From DASPKX01 sp035627835 (GTDB lineage: Bacteria > Verrucomicrobiota > Verrucomicrobiia > Limisphaerales > SXQI01), in contig DASPKX010000036.1 in NCBI GenBank assembly GCA_035627835.1, positions 1 through 23,686 of the forward strand: a DNA stretch of 23,686 nucleotides, read 5' to 3'. Shown here in pieces: positions 13,662 to 20,695 of the stretch (its first letter is position 1; each line of letters begins with the position of its first letter). The notes below the pieces were generated by a model. That model did no database searches, had not been told where the DNA came from, and was given only the letters and a program-made list of their open reading frames with translations. Made by a program: the position numbers and the translations under genes.

Positions 13662-14976
13662 TTACTTGTTGTTGGATGGTTGAACAGGCGTTTGCCGAAG
13701 GGGGGGAGCGAGGGTCGTGAGGAACGCTTCCTCCGGATCGGCGGGAGCGCGGCCATAGCGCGCGAGGGCGTCGCTGACGCTGAGTTGGGCTCCATGCTCG
13801 ATGAGGAATTTGTCGATCTGCAGGTCCTGGTCGGTTGCTTTGCGCGGGGCAATGAGCACCTTGATGTTCGCCAGTTGCGGGGCGTCTGGGCCAAAGAGTT
13901 GGGTGATGACCTGGCGATCGACGAAACGGTTGAGCGTTTCAGTGATCATCTCGGCATCGTCTTCTTCCAGGATGCCGGTCTCGCCTTCCTGCAAGCTGGC
14001 GCCATAGCCGCGGTCACGGCTGAGCGTGCTCAGGTCGGCGCCGCGCCAGAGCACGGTGATCATGCGATCCATGCGGCTGACGAGCGGCTCGAACGGCGCC
14101 TCCCCCACCCCTTTGAGGTCAATCGTGCGAATGCTTTCAGCGGATGTGGTGACGACAGCGAGATCAGTCAGCAACGATTCCACCGTTCGAACCATTTCAT
14201 CCCACTCCGCGCTGCCGCGGGTGGCGCTGGTGGAGCCCAGCAGCGCGGGCATGCCATACTTGCCGACGTACTCGCCCCATTCGCGGAGCGGGACCGACTT
14301 GGCCATGGACGCGATGGAGCAAGCCATCATGACGCCTTCGCCCACGGTGATCATCCAGCGTCCTGGCTCAAGGGGAACGCCTTTGAGCGCAGTGTCGTGC
14401 GGGAGGAGTCGGAGAGTTCCTTCGGTGTTCTCGAAGAACCAGAGCGGGACAAAACGAAAGTCCGCGGTCAGCCAATCGCGGGTAGGATGGAACTTCACCG
14501 TCCAGAGGCCCGTGCTTGAGCAACGGAGCGAGGTCCGGATTGACCACGGGCTTCCAAGTGATCTCGTGAACGGCGTAGCGTTTGCCGACCGCGTCCATCA
14601 TCTGGCGCACGAGGAGCTTGAAGCCGCCCTGCTCGTTTTCATCGAGGGCGTTGGCGCAGGTGACGTTGTCGTAGAAGAACTGCAACGCGCGCTTTTGCTG
14701 GAGCGCTTCCTTGTGCTGCGCAGGCGAGAGATTCGGCAGCGTGAGGATCTCCCAGCCGTGGCGGGCGACGGACTTTTTCCGCTTCGGCGCGACGGCGCGG
14801 ATCATGTCGTCGCGGCGCTCCATGGATTCCCAGGCCAGCGCGGCTTCGCGAAGGTAGCCGGCGTCAAAAGCGTCCAGGGCGCGAACGAGCCCTTCCGCTG
14901 TGAGCGAAGCGAGCGGGTTGTGGCGATTGCGGTAGAAGGCGCGGAGCCGTTCTTTTCCAAGTGGATGCGTGTTCAT
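13662..14976 (-). pseudogene. Phage portal protein, Mu gp29-like (DUF935), frameshifted
   Basis: Two overlapping minus-strand frames encode consecutive parts of one portal. The first (14976 down) reads FYRNRHNPLASLTAEGLVRA, then ESMERRDDMIRAVAPKRKK, AVGKRYAVHEITWKPVV and PDLAPLLKHG. It then runs on out of family until 14368. The second continues GLWTVKFHPTRDWLTADFRF, VPLWFFENTEGTLRLLP, REWGEYVGKYGMPALLG and a normal C-terminus to 13662. Skipping one base in a GGG run (plus-strand CCC at 14509-14511) joins them as KHG-LWTVKFHPT in a 437-residue protein, a normal length. DUF935 portals form the dodecameric DNA-entry ring. A genuine mutation is likelier than a sequencing error because the nearby capsid gene is also broken and host genes are not. 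The leader has been invaded by an inverted repeat. Confidence 0.8.
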
Positions 14977-14986
14977 AAATGTGGGC

Positions 14987-15117
14987 GCCTGAAGGCAAGG
15001 GTCGGGTTTTGGTTGTGGTGGTTGGGTCGAGGGTTTAACCCTCGCCTTCAGGCAAAGTGGGTTGCTTTCGGGCGTGGACTCTCCGCGCTCCGCTTTGCAG
15101 GCGGAGCTGCGGGAGAG
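14987..15117. repeat. Third inverted-repeat family in the portal leader
   Basis: GCCTGAAGGCAAGGGT (14987-15002) faces ACCCTCGCCTTCAGGC (15038-15053), arms of 16 bp with one mismatch. The right arm overlaps a 17-bp palindrome, CGAGGGTTTAACCCTCG (15028-15044). A further long imperfect hairpin pairs 15079-15093 (CTCTCCGCGCTCCGC) with 15101-15117. The gap between lipoprotein and portal genes is almost entirely foldable. No T-run makes it a classic terminator. Confidence 0.85.
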
Positions 15118-15132
15118 CGGTTGATGCGCAGG

Positions 15133-15921
15133 TTAACGCGCGGCCAGACGGGCTCGCACGAGAGCTTTGTGGTCGGCATCCATCTCGCGGGAGAGATGGC
15201 CGAGAAGCGTGTCGGTGAATTGGGAGTTGGCGCGGCGGCTGGCGTCATCCAGGGCGGAGTTCGCGGCGAGGATGGCGCCAGTCGGCGCGGCAAATTGTTG
15301 CTTGGTTTTTTCGACGCCGCGCACGACGGCGTCAAAAGCCTTAACGCTGACGACGCCTGCGGCTTGTGCGAGCGACGGAGCTTTGCTCACGCACCAGGCG
15401 AGCACCCGGCCAAGGATCGGCAGGAGGACGGGGCAGAAAAAGGCGATGGCCAGGAATGTTCCGAGTGAGCCCAGCGCGAGGGTGGCGAATTTTGTCCAAC
15501 GCAAGCGGCGGGCGCGATCTTCGGCTTCCTTCACAGCGCCAAGAGTGGTGAGGCGTTCGGTGAGGGCGCGCTCCTGGGCGATAAGTTTGTTCTGCAGAGC
15601 GAAGCGAGCGGCGAGATCGGCGTGGGCAGCGGCGTTCGTTTGAAGGAGGGCCAGCGCATCGATGGGCCTCGTGGGAAGCCCCTCGATGCGCTGGTCCTGT
15701 TGAGCGAGTTGAAGCGCCGTGCTGGTGTGTATGTCCCGCGCTTCGGTTGGTTGTTGATGCAGCACCTCGACCACGGCGGTGGTGAGCGCGCGGGATTCAT
15801 CGGAGAGAATGTTTGACGCCTTCGCCCGGCGAGCCAGGGAGGATTGGCACCCGGCGGCAAGCCACGCCGCGGTGAGAGCGGCGAGGAAGGCGCAGGCGCG
15901 GGGTTTGAGGTGGTGGTTCAT
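15133..15921 (-). CDS. Lipoprotein with one membrane helix, first gene of the phage cassette (262 aa)
   Basis: MNHHLKPRACAFLAALTAAWLAAGC is cut into a basic start, hydrophobic core and lipobox LAAGC (Cys25). A helical Ala/Gln/Glu-rich section follows (30-140). Residues ~144-176 form a hydrophobic helix with a second half rich in Pro/Leu, and an amphipathic C-terminus ends it. I do not recognise the family. A lipoprotein with an additional helix could be a spanin-like lysis factor or a superinfection-exclusion protein; neither is shown. The ATG at 15921 has AACAAC 11-16 nt upstream, the leader also seen before other cassette genes. A plausible promoter lies at 15992-16020. Confidence 0.6.
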   Translation of the reverse strand: MNHHLKPRACAFLAALTAAWLAAGCQSSLARRAKASNILSDESRALTTAVVEVLHQQPTEARDIHTSTALQLAQQDQRIEGLPTRPIDALALLQTNAAAHADLAARFALQNKLIAQERALTERLTTLGAVKEAEDRARRLRWTKFATLALGSLGTFLAIAFFCPVLLPILGRVLAWCVSKAPSLAQAAGVVSVKAFDAVVRGVEKTKQQFAAPTGAILAANSALDDASRRANSQFTDTLLGHLSREMDADHKALVRARLAAR

Positions 15922-15991
15922 GGAATGCTTCGTTGTTCTGCTTTGGCGATCGGTTCAGCCGTCGTCGCAACCCGTTTTAGGTTACGTGTCA

Positions 15992-16020
15992 TTTGTATGT
16001 AATTTAGAATGCTACGTCAA
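15992..16020 (-). promoter_or_regulatory. Candidate promoter of the phage cassette
   Basis: On the minus strand TTGACG (16015-16020) and TACAAA (15992-15997) are 17 bp apart, inside an A/T-rich stretch 70 bp before the lipoprotein start. Five of six and four of six bases match the sigma-70 consensus. It rests on sequence only. Confidence 0.4.
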
Positions 16021-16206
16021 CAAGTAATTTTAAGAAATTTAAAAACCGCAGAGGGCACGACGAACACGACGATAGGAAAAGGGCAGAATTGAGGAGTGTT
16101 TCGGGGTTTATTGGGGTTTGCGGCAGTTGACTTGATTGTTGGAGCGCTGCGGGTGAGTTAGAGCCTGGTCACCCCGGGCGCCACGTGGAGGGGTGGTAAA
16201 AGTTCA

Positions 16207-16234
16207 TTGACGGAGGGGGGTCCCGGATTAACAT
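16207..16234 (+). promoter_or_regulatory. Candidate gapA promoter
   Basis: TTGACG (16207-16212) and TAACAT (16229-16234) lie 16 bp apart, five and four of six bases matching the sigma-70 consensus. This is 36 bp before the gapA start codon, a normal leader length. Confidence 0.45.
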
Positions 16235-16270
16235 GCGCCCCTGTTTAACGATTAAGTTGAGATTGAAATT

Positions 16271-17320
16271 ATGGCTGTGAAAGTTGCGATTAACGGGTTC
16301 GGCCGCATTGGCCGCCTGGTGTTCCGTGCGATGGTCGAGCAAGGCCTCGTCGGCAAGGATGTGCAAGTGGTCGCGGTCGGCGACATTGTGCCCGCAGACA
16401 ACCTGGCTTACCTGCTCAAATACGATTCGACCCAGGGGCGTTTTCAGGGGGAAGTCAGCTCGAAGAAGTCGGCTGCGGACAAAGCCGAAGACGATGTGCT
16501 CGTGGTCAATGGCCAGGACATCCATGTGGTGAGCGCCAAAACACCGGCAGAGCTGCCCTGGAAGCAATTCGGCGTGGATCTGGTGATTGAATGCACCGGG
16601 TTGTTCACGGAAGCGGAGAAGGCCAAGGGCCACATCACGGCTGGCGCGAAGAAGGTGGTCATTTCCGCCCCCGCAAAGAACGAAGACATCACCATCGTGA
16701 TGGGCGTGAACCACGACAAATACGACGCTTCCAAGCACAACATTATTTCCAACGCTTCCTGCACGACCAACTGCCTTGCGCCGCTGGTTTACGTGCTCTT
16801 GAAGGAAGGCATCGGAATCGAAGAGGGCCTCATGACGACGGTTCACTCGTACACCGCCACGCAAAAGACGGTGGACGGGCCGAGCAAGAAGGACTGGAAG
16901 GGTGGCCGCAGCGCTGCGATTAACATCATCCCATCTACCACTGGGGCAGCAAAAGCGGTCGGCCTTGTTTGCCCGGAAGTAAAGGGCAAGCTGACGGGCA
17001 TGTCCCTGCGCGTGCCGACGCCAACGGTGTCGGTTGTTGACCTGACGGTTCGCACCGTAAAGGAGACGAGCTACCAGGAGATCACTGAACTCATGCGTAA
17101 AGCGAGCCAGAGTTACCTGAAGGGCATTCTGGACGTGACTGCGGACGAAGTGGTGAGCAGCGACTTCATTCATCACAAAGCCAGCAGCATCTATGACGAA
17201 GGCTCTGGCATTGAGCTGAACAAACGCTTCTTCAAGCTGGTGAGCTGGTACGACAACGAATGGGGTTACAGCAATCGCGTGGGCGACCTGGTTCGTTACA
17301 TGATCAGCAAAGGTCTGTAA
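16271..17320 (+). CDS. gap: Type I glyceraldehyde-3-phosphate dehydrogenase
   Basis: This 349-residue cytoplasmic enzyme interconverts glyceraldehyde-3-phosphate and 1,3-bisphosphoglycerate with NAD in glycolysis and gluconeogenesis. The Rossmann fold begins KVAINGFGRIGRL. Asp38 in VGDIVPADN takes the position that favours NAD over NADP. The catalytic cysteine is Cys164 in ASCTTNC, with His192 in VHSYTATQ as base and the phosphate-binding loop PSTTGAAKAVG. The end, SWYDNEWGYSNRV, is invariant. The length is slightly above the usual 330-340, from extra residues at EVSSKKSAADKAEDD. No strong ribosome site precedes it. A candidate promoter and a clear terminator frame it as a monocistronic gene. 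Confidence 0.97.
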   Translation: MAVKVAINGFGRIGRLVFRAMVEQGLVGKDVQVVAVGDIVPADNLAYLLKYDSTQGRFQGEVSSKKSAADKAEDDVLVVNGQDIHVVSAKTPAELPWKQFGVDLVIECTGLFTEAEKAKGHITAGAKKVVISAPAKNEDITIVMGVNHDKYDASKHNIISNASCTTNCLAPLVYVLLKEGIGIEEGLMTTVHSYTATQKTVDGPSKKDWKGGRSAAINIIPSTTGAAKAVGLVCPEVKGKLTGMSLRVPTPTVSVVDLTVRTVKETSYQEITELMRKASQSYLKGILDVTADEVVSSDFIHHKASSIYDEGSGIELNKRFFKLVSWYDNEWGYSNRVGDLVRYMISKGL

Positions 17321-17343
17321 GAGAGCTTTTGATATTTGAGCGA

Positions 17344-17368
17344 GGCCTGGAGCAATCCGGGCCTTTTT
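17344..17368 (+). terminator. Rho-independent terminator of the GAPDH gene
   Basis: GGCCTGGA and TCCGGGCC form an 8-bp stem with one T-G wobble and a GCAA tetraloop, followed by TTTTT. It is 23 bp beyond the stop codon. Confidence 0.85.
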
Positions 17369-17382
17369 GCTTTGCGGAAGGG

Positions 17383-17406
17383 CGCAACCTGAAGGTTGCG
17401 GCTACA
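17383..17406 (+). repeat. Single copy of the first REP family
   Basis: CGCAACCTGAAGGTTGCG followed by GCTACA is identical to the start of the 60-bp units at 9828-10067, in the same orientation and 7.3 kb away. It stands just after the GAPDH terminator, in a gap with no gene. Confidence 0.9.
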
Positions 17407-17500
17407 TCAAGACATGGGAGGGCGCGAGAGCCAGCGGGATAAACTCGGGAGATAAGGGTTCGGCGTTGCTCATTTTGGTGGCGCTTCTTAAAGTCCGGGC

Positions 17501-17992
17501 ATGCGATTTGTTTGGATGTTGGCGCTGGCGGCCTTGATCACGGTTTCAACGATGGCCAAGACGGCGCGCATTGGGAAGGTGCTGCAGCATCTGGAGGATG
17601 CCGAAGGGCGGATCGCATTGCAGCCGAGTTTGTATGAGCGCGATGCTTATCAGGCGTTGTTGCGCGAATCACCGGAGAAGGTGCGAGCCCTCCGCTTTGA
17701 GGTGAATTGGGGCGGGGTGGTGAAGAACACGAAACGACTGACGTTGCGCATGGAAGTTGTCGGCGCGAACACGGCTCCCGGGAAACCGGCGGTTTACGAG
17801 CAGGTTGTCAGGAACAAAGGGATCTTCACCAATTGGTCCGTGCTGCGCGTGGATAAGGAAGCTTATGAAAAGCTCGGCCGCGTGGTGAGCTGGCGCGCGA
17901 CTTTGTGGGATGGGGAGAAGTTGATCGCGGAGCAGAAGTCGTTTCTCTGGGATTCGACTCCGGTGAAATCAACCGCCAATGCAGCTCATTGA
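17501..17992 (+). CDS. Small secreted protein of unknown function (163 aa)
   Basis: MRFVWMLALAALITVSTMA is a Sec signal peptide, so the mature protein (~144 residues) should be exported. It reads like a compact beta-rich domain: FEVNWGGVVKNTKRLTLRME, VYEQVVRNKGIFTNWSVLRV, VVSWRATLWDGEKLIAEQKS and a FLWDS end. I recognise no named family. The last 24 bp overlap the 3' end of moaA on the other strand. The start codon is the first ATG of the frame; no clear ribosome site. It seems to be a single-gene unit downstream of the GAPDH gene. Confidence 0.72.
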   Translation: MRFVWMLALAALITVSTMAKTARIGKVLQHLEDAEGRIALQPSLYERDAYQALLRESPEKVRALRFEVNWGGVVKNTKRLTLRMEVVGANTAPGKPAVYEQVVRNKGIFTNWSVLRVDKEAYEKLGRVVSWRATLWDGEKLIAEQKSFLWDSTPVKSTANAAH

Positions 17993-19072
17993 GCGCTTAG
18001 GCTGAACGAACTCTTCGCGGCCGATCTTGTGGCCGGCTTCTTTTTGCAGAACGAAACTTCTGAGCAATTCGGCCAGCTCGGCATCACTTGCGCCGTTGCG
18101 AAGCGGACCTTTGAGGTCGTGCTCCTGATGGCTGAATAAGCAGGTGCGCAACTGGCCATCCGCAGTGAGGCGGAGGCGATTGCAATGGCCGCAGAACGGC
18201 TCACTGACGGGCGCAATAATGCCAATCTCCCCTGCCCCGCTTTCGAATCTCCAGCGGCGGGCGGTTTCAGCGGGAGCATTCGGGAGCGGCGAAAGGTTGA
18301 ACCGCGCAGCAAGGCGCTGTTGGATTTCACGGCCTGAGACGACGAGTTCCTTCATCCACGCGCGGCCCGCGTCCAAGGGCATGAATTCAATGAAGCGCAT
18401 GATCAGCTGCTCGCGCTGCGCGAATTCGGCGAGCGGCACGATCTCGTGATCGTTGAGGCCGCGGATGATGACGGCGTTGATCTTGATGGGATGCAGGCGC
18501 AGCTCGCGGGCGAGTTCGATGCTTTGAAGCGCCTGGCGCAAGCCATCGCGCCCGGTGAGCTTCTTGAAGTTCTCCGCATCGAGTGAATCGAGGCTGATGC
18601 TGATGCGCTTCAAACCGGCTGCGGCGAGGGCGCGGCCTTTTTGCGGGAAGAGAAAACCATTCGTGGTGATGGCCAGGTCTTCCACCTCCCGGAGAGCGGA
18701 AATCGCGCCGACCACTTTCTCGAGGTCCTGCCGGAGCAGCGGCTCGCCGCCCGTTAAACGAACCTTGCGAATGCCGCAGGCGACGAACACGCGCGCAAGG
18801 CGCTCGATTTCTTCGTAGGAGAGAATTTCGGAGCGCGGCTTAAGCGGCGGAAGCGCGAGTGGTTTGGGAGAGGGATTATGCTGCGCGTCGAACTTGCTGC
18901 GGTAGAAATTGGCGGCTTCCTCTGTTTCAGGCAGGCAGTAAAGGCAGCGGAAATTGCAGCGGTCCGTGAGGCTAATGCGGAGGTCACGCATCACCCGGCC
19001 GAAGGAATCGCGCAGGAGCCCCTCTTCCCCTGTTGCGCGTGGAGCGCTGGAGGCGTGGAGGGGCATGGGCAT
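17969..19072 (-). CDS. moaA: GTP 3',8-cyclase (molybdenum cofactor biosynthesis)
   Basis: This radical SAM enzyme turns GTP into 3',8-cyclo-GTP, the first step of molybdopterin synthesis, in the cytoplasm. The first 4Fe-4S site is CNFRCLYC (Cys39, 43, 46). TGGEPLLR, TTNGFL, ISLDSLD and FIEFMPLD are MoaA motifs, the second cluster is in CGHCNRLRLTADGQLRTC, and the protein ends in the catalytic Gly-Gly (SCIGG). At 367 residues it is longer than usual (~330): residues ~48-80 between LYCLP and SEILSYEEI hold an extra Pro/Lys-rich loop. The start ATG shares its A with the preceding gene's TAA (TAATG), so translation is coupled. No other moa gene lies in the window. Confidence 0.95.
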   Translation of the reverse strand: MPMPLHASSAPRATGEEGLLRDSFGRVMRDLRISLTDRCNFRCLYCLPETEEAANFYRSKFDAQHNPSPKPLALPPLKPRSEILSYEEIERLARVFVACGIRKVRLTGGEPLLRQDLEKVVGAISALREVEDLAITTNGFLFPQKGRALAAAGLKRISISLDSLDAENFKKLTGRDGLRQALQSIELARELRLHPIKINAVIIRGLNDHEIVPLAEFAQREQLIMRFIEFMPLDAGRAWMKELVVSGREIQQRLAARFNLSPLPNAPAETARRWRFESGAGEIGIIAPVSEPFCGHCNRLRLTADGQLRTCLFSHQEHDLKGPLRNGASDAELAELLRSFVLQKEAGHKIGREEFVQPKRSMSCIGG

Positions 19073-19932
19073 TATTGCGGGTTAGGAGCGGGCGGGCGAG
19101 CGGCCGCTGGAGCTGGGGGAGCGGCTGGAGCGTTCGCTTGGGGAGCTGGAGCGTTCGTGGCGGCAGGGGTTGGCGGCACGACGACAGCTTTGCCATTCTG
19201 GTTCACTTCGACGTTCAGATCAAAATCGCCCTTGTTCGTCTGAGTGGTTGCGGCTGTGGATGGCCGGCGGACGCCGCCCTGGAGGCGTTCTCCACCTTTA
19301 AGAACATTGTAAATCCCTTTGCGGATCATCTCCAAGCGGCGGCTGACAGCGAGTTCATCCCGCAAGGTCCGGACTTGCTGGCGAAGGAAAGCGAGGTCGT
19401 TTAACTGGCGCTCGAGTTCGGCTTTTTCAGCCTGGAGGCGTTGCAGCTCTTTGACGAGGAATTCACGGTCGCCTTCGGAAGCAGCAAGTTTGCGCTCGGT
19501 TTCGGCGATGGCCACGTTGAGCTTGTCGATGCTGCCAGTCAGCTCGAGCATCTTTTGGGTTTGCTCGTCAATTTCAACTTCGAGAGCGGTAATCTTTTCG
19601 TCGCGTTTTTTGATTTCGGCGGCGGCGGCAGCAGCGGCGGCGGCGGCGCGGGCTTCCACGTCGGTCAGATTTGAGGAGAGGGTCAGGACATTGTTGGAGT
19701 ATGTGCGGATTTGCTGGTCGAGAATGGTGAGGTTGGTGTCCAGAGTGGCATTGACGCGCTGCTGCTCCTCGAGCAGCTCAACGGTGCTCACCCATTTGTT
19801 GGAGAGCTGCTGAATGGCGGCAATGTCCGCCTGCTTTTCCTCGACAGCTTTGTTATGCCGGATGTACAGGCCGATGCCGAGGCCAATCACGGCCAGGATC
19901 AAAACCAATAATCCGAGCTTTTTACCGTTCAT
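19072..19932 (-). CDS. Membrane-anchored coiled-coil protein (286 aa)
   Basis: The ATG at 19932 gives MNGKKLGLLVLILAVIGLGI, an N-terminal uncleaved helix, then a long coiled coil (~28-200) with a ten-alanine run, KRDEKITALEVEIDEQTQKM and LVKELQRLQAEKAELERQL. Residues ~200-250 hold EMIRKGIYNVLKGGERLQGG and DFDLNVEVNQNGKAVVVPP, then an Ala/Pro-rich tail. The pattern fits a periplasmic or cytoplasmic filament-like protein; I know of no named function. The frame extends upstream to 20010, but those residues would precede the membrane helix without a signal. The stop overlaps the moaA start by one base and the thrH-like gene ends 127 bp upstream, so the three are likely one operon. Confidence 0.75.
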   Translation of the reverse strand: MNGKKLGLLVLILAVIGLGIGLYIRHNKAVEEKQADIAAIQQLSNKWVSTVELLEEQQRVNATLDTNLTILDQQIRTYSNNVLTLSSNLTDVEARAAAAAAAAAAEIKKRDEKITALEVEIDEQTQKMLELTGSIDKLNVAIAETERKLAASEGDREFLVKELQRLQAEKAELERQLNDLAFLRQQVRTLRDELAVSRRLEMIRKGIYNVLKGGERLQGGVRRPSTAATTQTNKGDFDLNVEVNQNGKAVVVPPTPAATNAPAPQANAPAAPPAPAAARPPAPNPQ

Positions 19933-19979
19933 AAAAATAGAGCCTTTACCATGCGTTTGCTTGCCTGCTTTTGCAAGGA

Positions 19980-20026
19980 CGCGTGAAAGGCCACGCGGCC
20001 CCCCGGGCAAGCAAGGAATACCTTGC
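19980..20026. repeat. Two small hairpins between the phosphatase and coiled-coil genes
   Basis: CGCGTG (19980-19985) pairs with CACGCG (19992-19997), and GCAAGG (20011-20016) pairs with CCTTGC (20021-20026). They sit in the 127-bp intergenic stretch, followed in transcription by a GC-rich leader. No T-run makes them terminators; they might stabilise or process the mRNA. Confidence 0.5.
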
Positions 20027-20059
20027 TGACGCGCCGAGAGGCGGTGGTATTCAGGCCCG

Positions 20060-20677
20060 TTATGGCCGTGATGCCTGGATGGCTTGGCGGATGCGTTCTA
20101 GAAGGTCGTCGTACTCTTCCAAAGCGGCGAACTGCGGGAATTGTTTCTGAATGCTTTCGGGGCTCTTGAAAAGGAATCCCAGATGGGCTTCGCCAAGCAT
20201 GGTGGTGTCGTTGAAGGAGTCCCCTGCGGCAATGACGTGGTAGTTCAGCGTCTTCAGGGCAGCGACGGCTTTCTGCTTTTGGTTGGCCTGGCGGAGTTTG
20301 TAGCCGATCACGCGGTCGTTCACCACTTCGAGCGTGTGGCAAAAGAGCGTGGGCCAATCGAGCTGCTTCATTAGCGGCTTGGCGAATTGCTCAAAGGTGT
20401 CGGAGAGAATGATGACCTGGGTAAAGCTCCGAAGCTCGTCGAGAAACGCCTTCGCGCCGGGGATCGGCCCCATCTGGCCGATCACCCGCTGGATGTCACT
20501 CAACGTGATGCCGTGCTGCTCAAGGATGCGGATGCGGCCTTTCATGAGCACGTCGTAATCGGGGATGTCGCGCGTTGTCAGGCGCAGTTCAGGAATCTTC
20601 GTCGCTTCAGCAACCTCAATCCAGATCTCCGGGACGAGGACGCCCTCCATGTCGAGGGTGACAATCGATTGTTTCAC
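20060..20677 (-). CDS. thrH: ThrH-type phosphoserine phosphatase / homoserine phosphotransferase
   Basis: This HAD hydrolase aligns by eye over its length with Pseudomonas ThrH, which dephosphorylates phosphoserine and can pass the phosphate to homoserine, linking serine and threonine synthesis. Motif I is LDMEGVLVPEIWIE (nucleophile Asp9, with Glu11 where most HADs have Asp). Family stretches are TTRDIPDYDVLMKGR, QVIILSDTFEQFAKPLMKQL (motif II Ser), GYKLRQANQKQK (motif III Lys) and IAAGDSFNDTTML (motif IV). I place the start at the GTG at 20677 because ThrH begins a few residues before motif I; an in-frame TTG at 20695 is possible. Neither has a clear ribosome site. It probably heads the operon with the coiled-coil gene and moaA. 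It is a distinct reaction from its neighbours. Confidence 0.88.
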   Translation of the reverse strand: MKQSIVTLDMEGVLVPEIWIEVAEATKIPELRLTTRDIPDYDVLMKGRIRILEQHGITLSDIQRVIGQMGPIPGAKAFLDELRSFTQVIILSDTFEQFAKPLMKQLDWPTLFCHTLEVVNDRVIGYKLRQANQKQKAVAALKTLNYHVIAAGDSFNDTTMLGEAHLGFLFKSPESIQKQFPQFAALEEYDDLLERIRQAIQASRP

Positions 20678-20695
20678 GGGGGGTGATGGAAACAA

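Larger units (their letters stand above)
9589..15921 (-). mobile_element. Remnant of a prophage head-gene cassette
   Basis: Seven minus-strand genes lie between the plus-strand aroD and gapA. In transcription order they are a lipoprotein, a DUF935 portal (frameshifted), a Mu I-type protease, a DUF2190-like decoration protein, a major capsid protein (frameshifted), a fibre-like protein and a small protein. This is the canonical head module order. Terminase, head-tail joining, tail, lysis, integrase and transposase genes are absent, and the two largest head genes are broken, so particle formation is unlikely. Palindromic repeats fill four of the gaps. No att sites or flanking duplications were found by eye. 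A cargo-delivery or gene-transfer role cannot be excluded from position alone but fits poorly with the broken portal and capsid genes. Confidence 0.8.
15922..16270. other. Divergent intergenic region, phage cassette / gapA
   Basis: This 349-bp gap holds the two candidate promoters listed separately. Positions 15985-16045 are notably A/T-rich against the GC-rich surroundings. The stretch 16040-16130 shows no recognisable element or protein. No tRNA or attachment-like duplication was seen. Confidence 0.5.

Noticed and set aside
14026..15468. 480-codon plus-strand open frame across the phage cassette
   Set aside because: It runs antisense to the portal and lipoprotein genes; GC-rich codon bias leaves the opposite strand open, and no family signature is present.
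15922..16270. tRNA gene or phage attachment site next to the cassette
   Set aside because: No cloverleaf-like sequence and no duplicated core with the other end (9567-9600) could be found by eye.
16169..17176. 335-codon minus-strand frame over gapA
   Set aside because: Antisense shadow; gapA has all catalytic and NAD-binding motifs.
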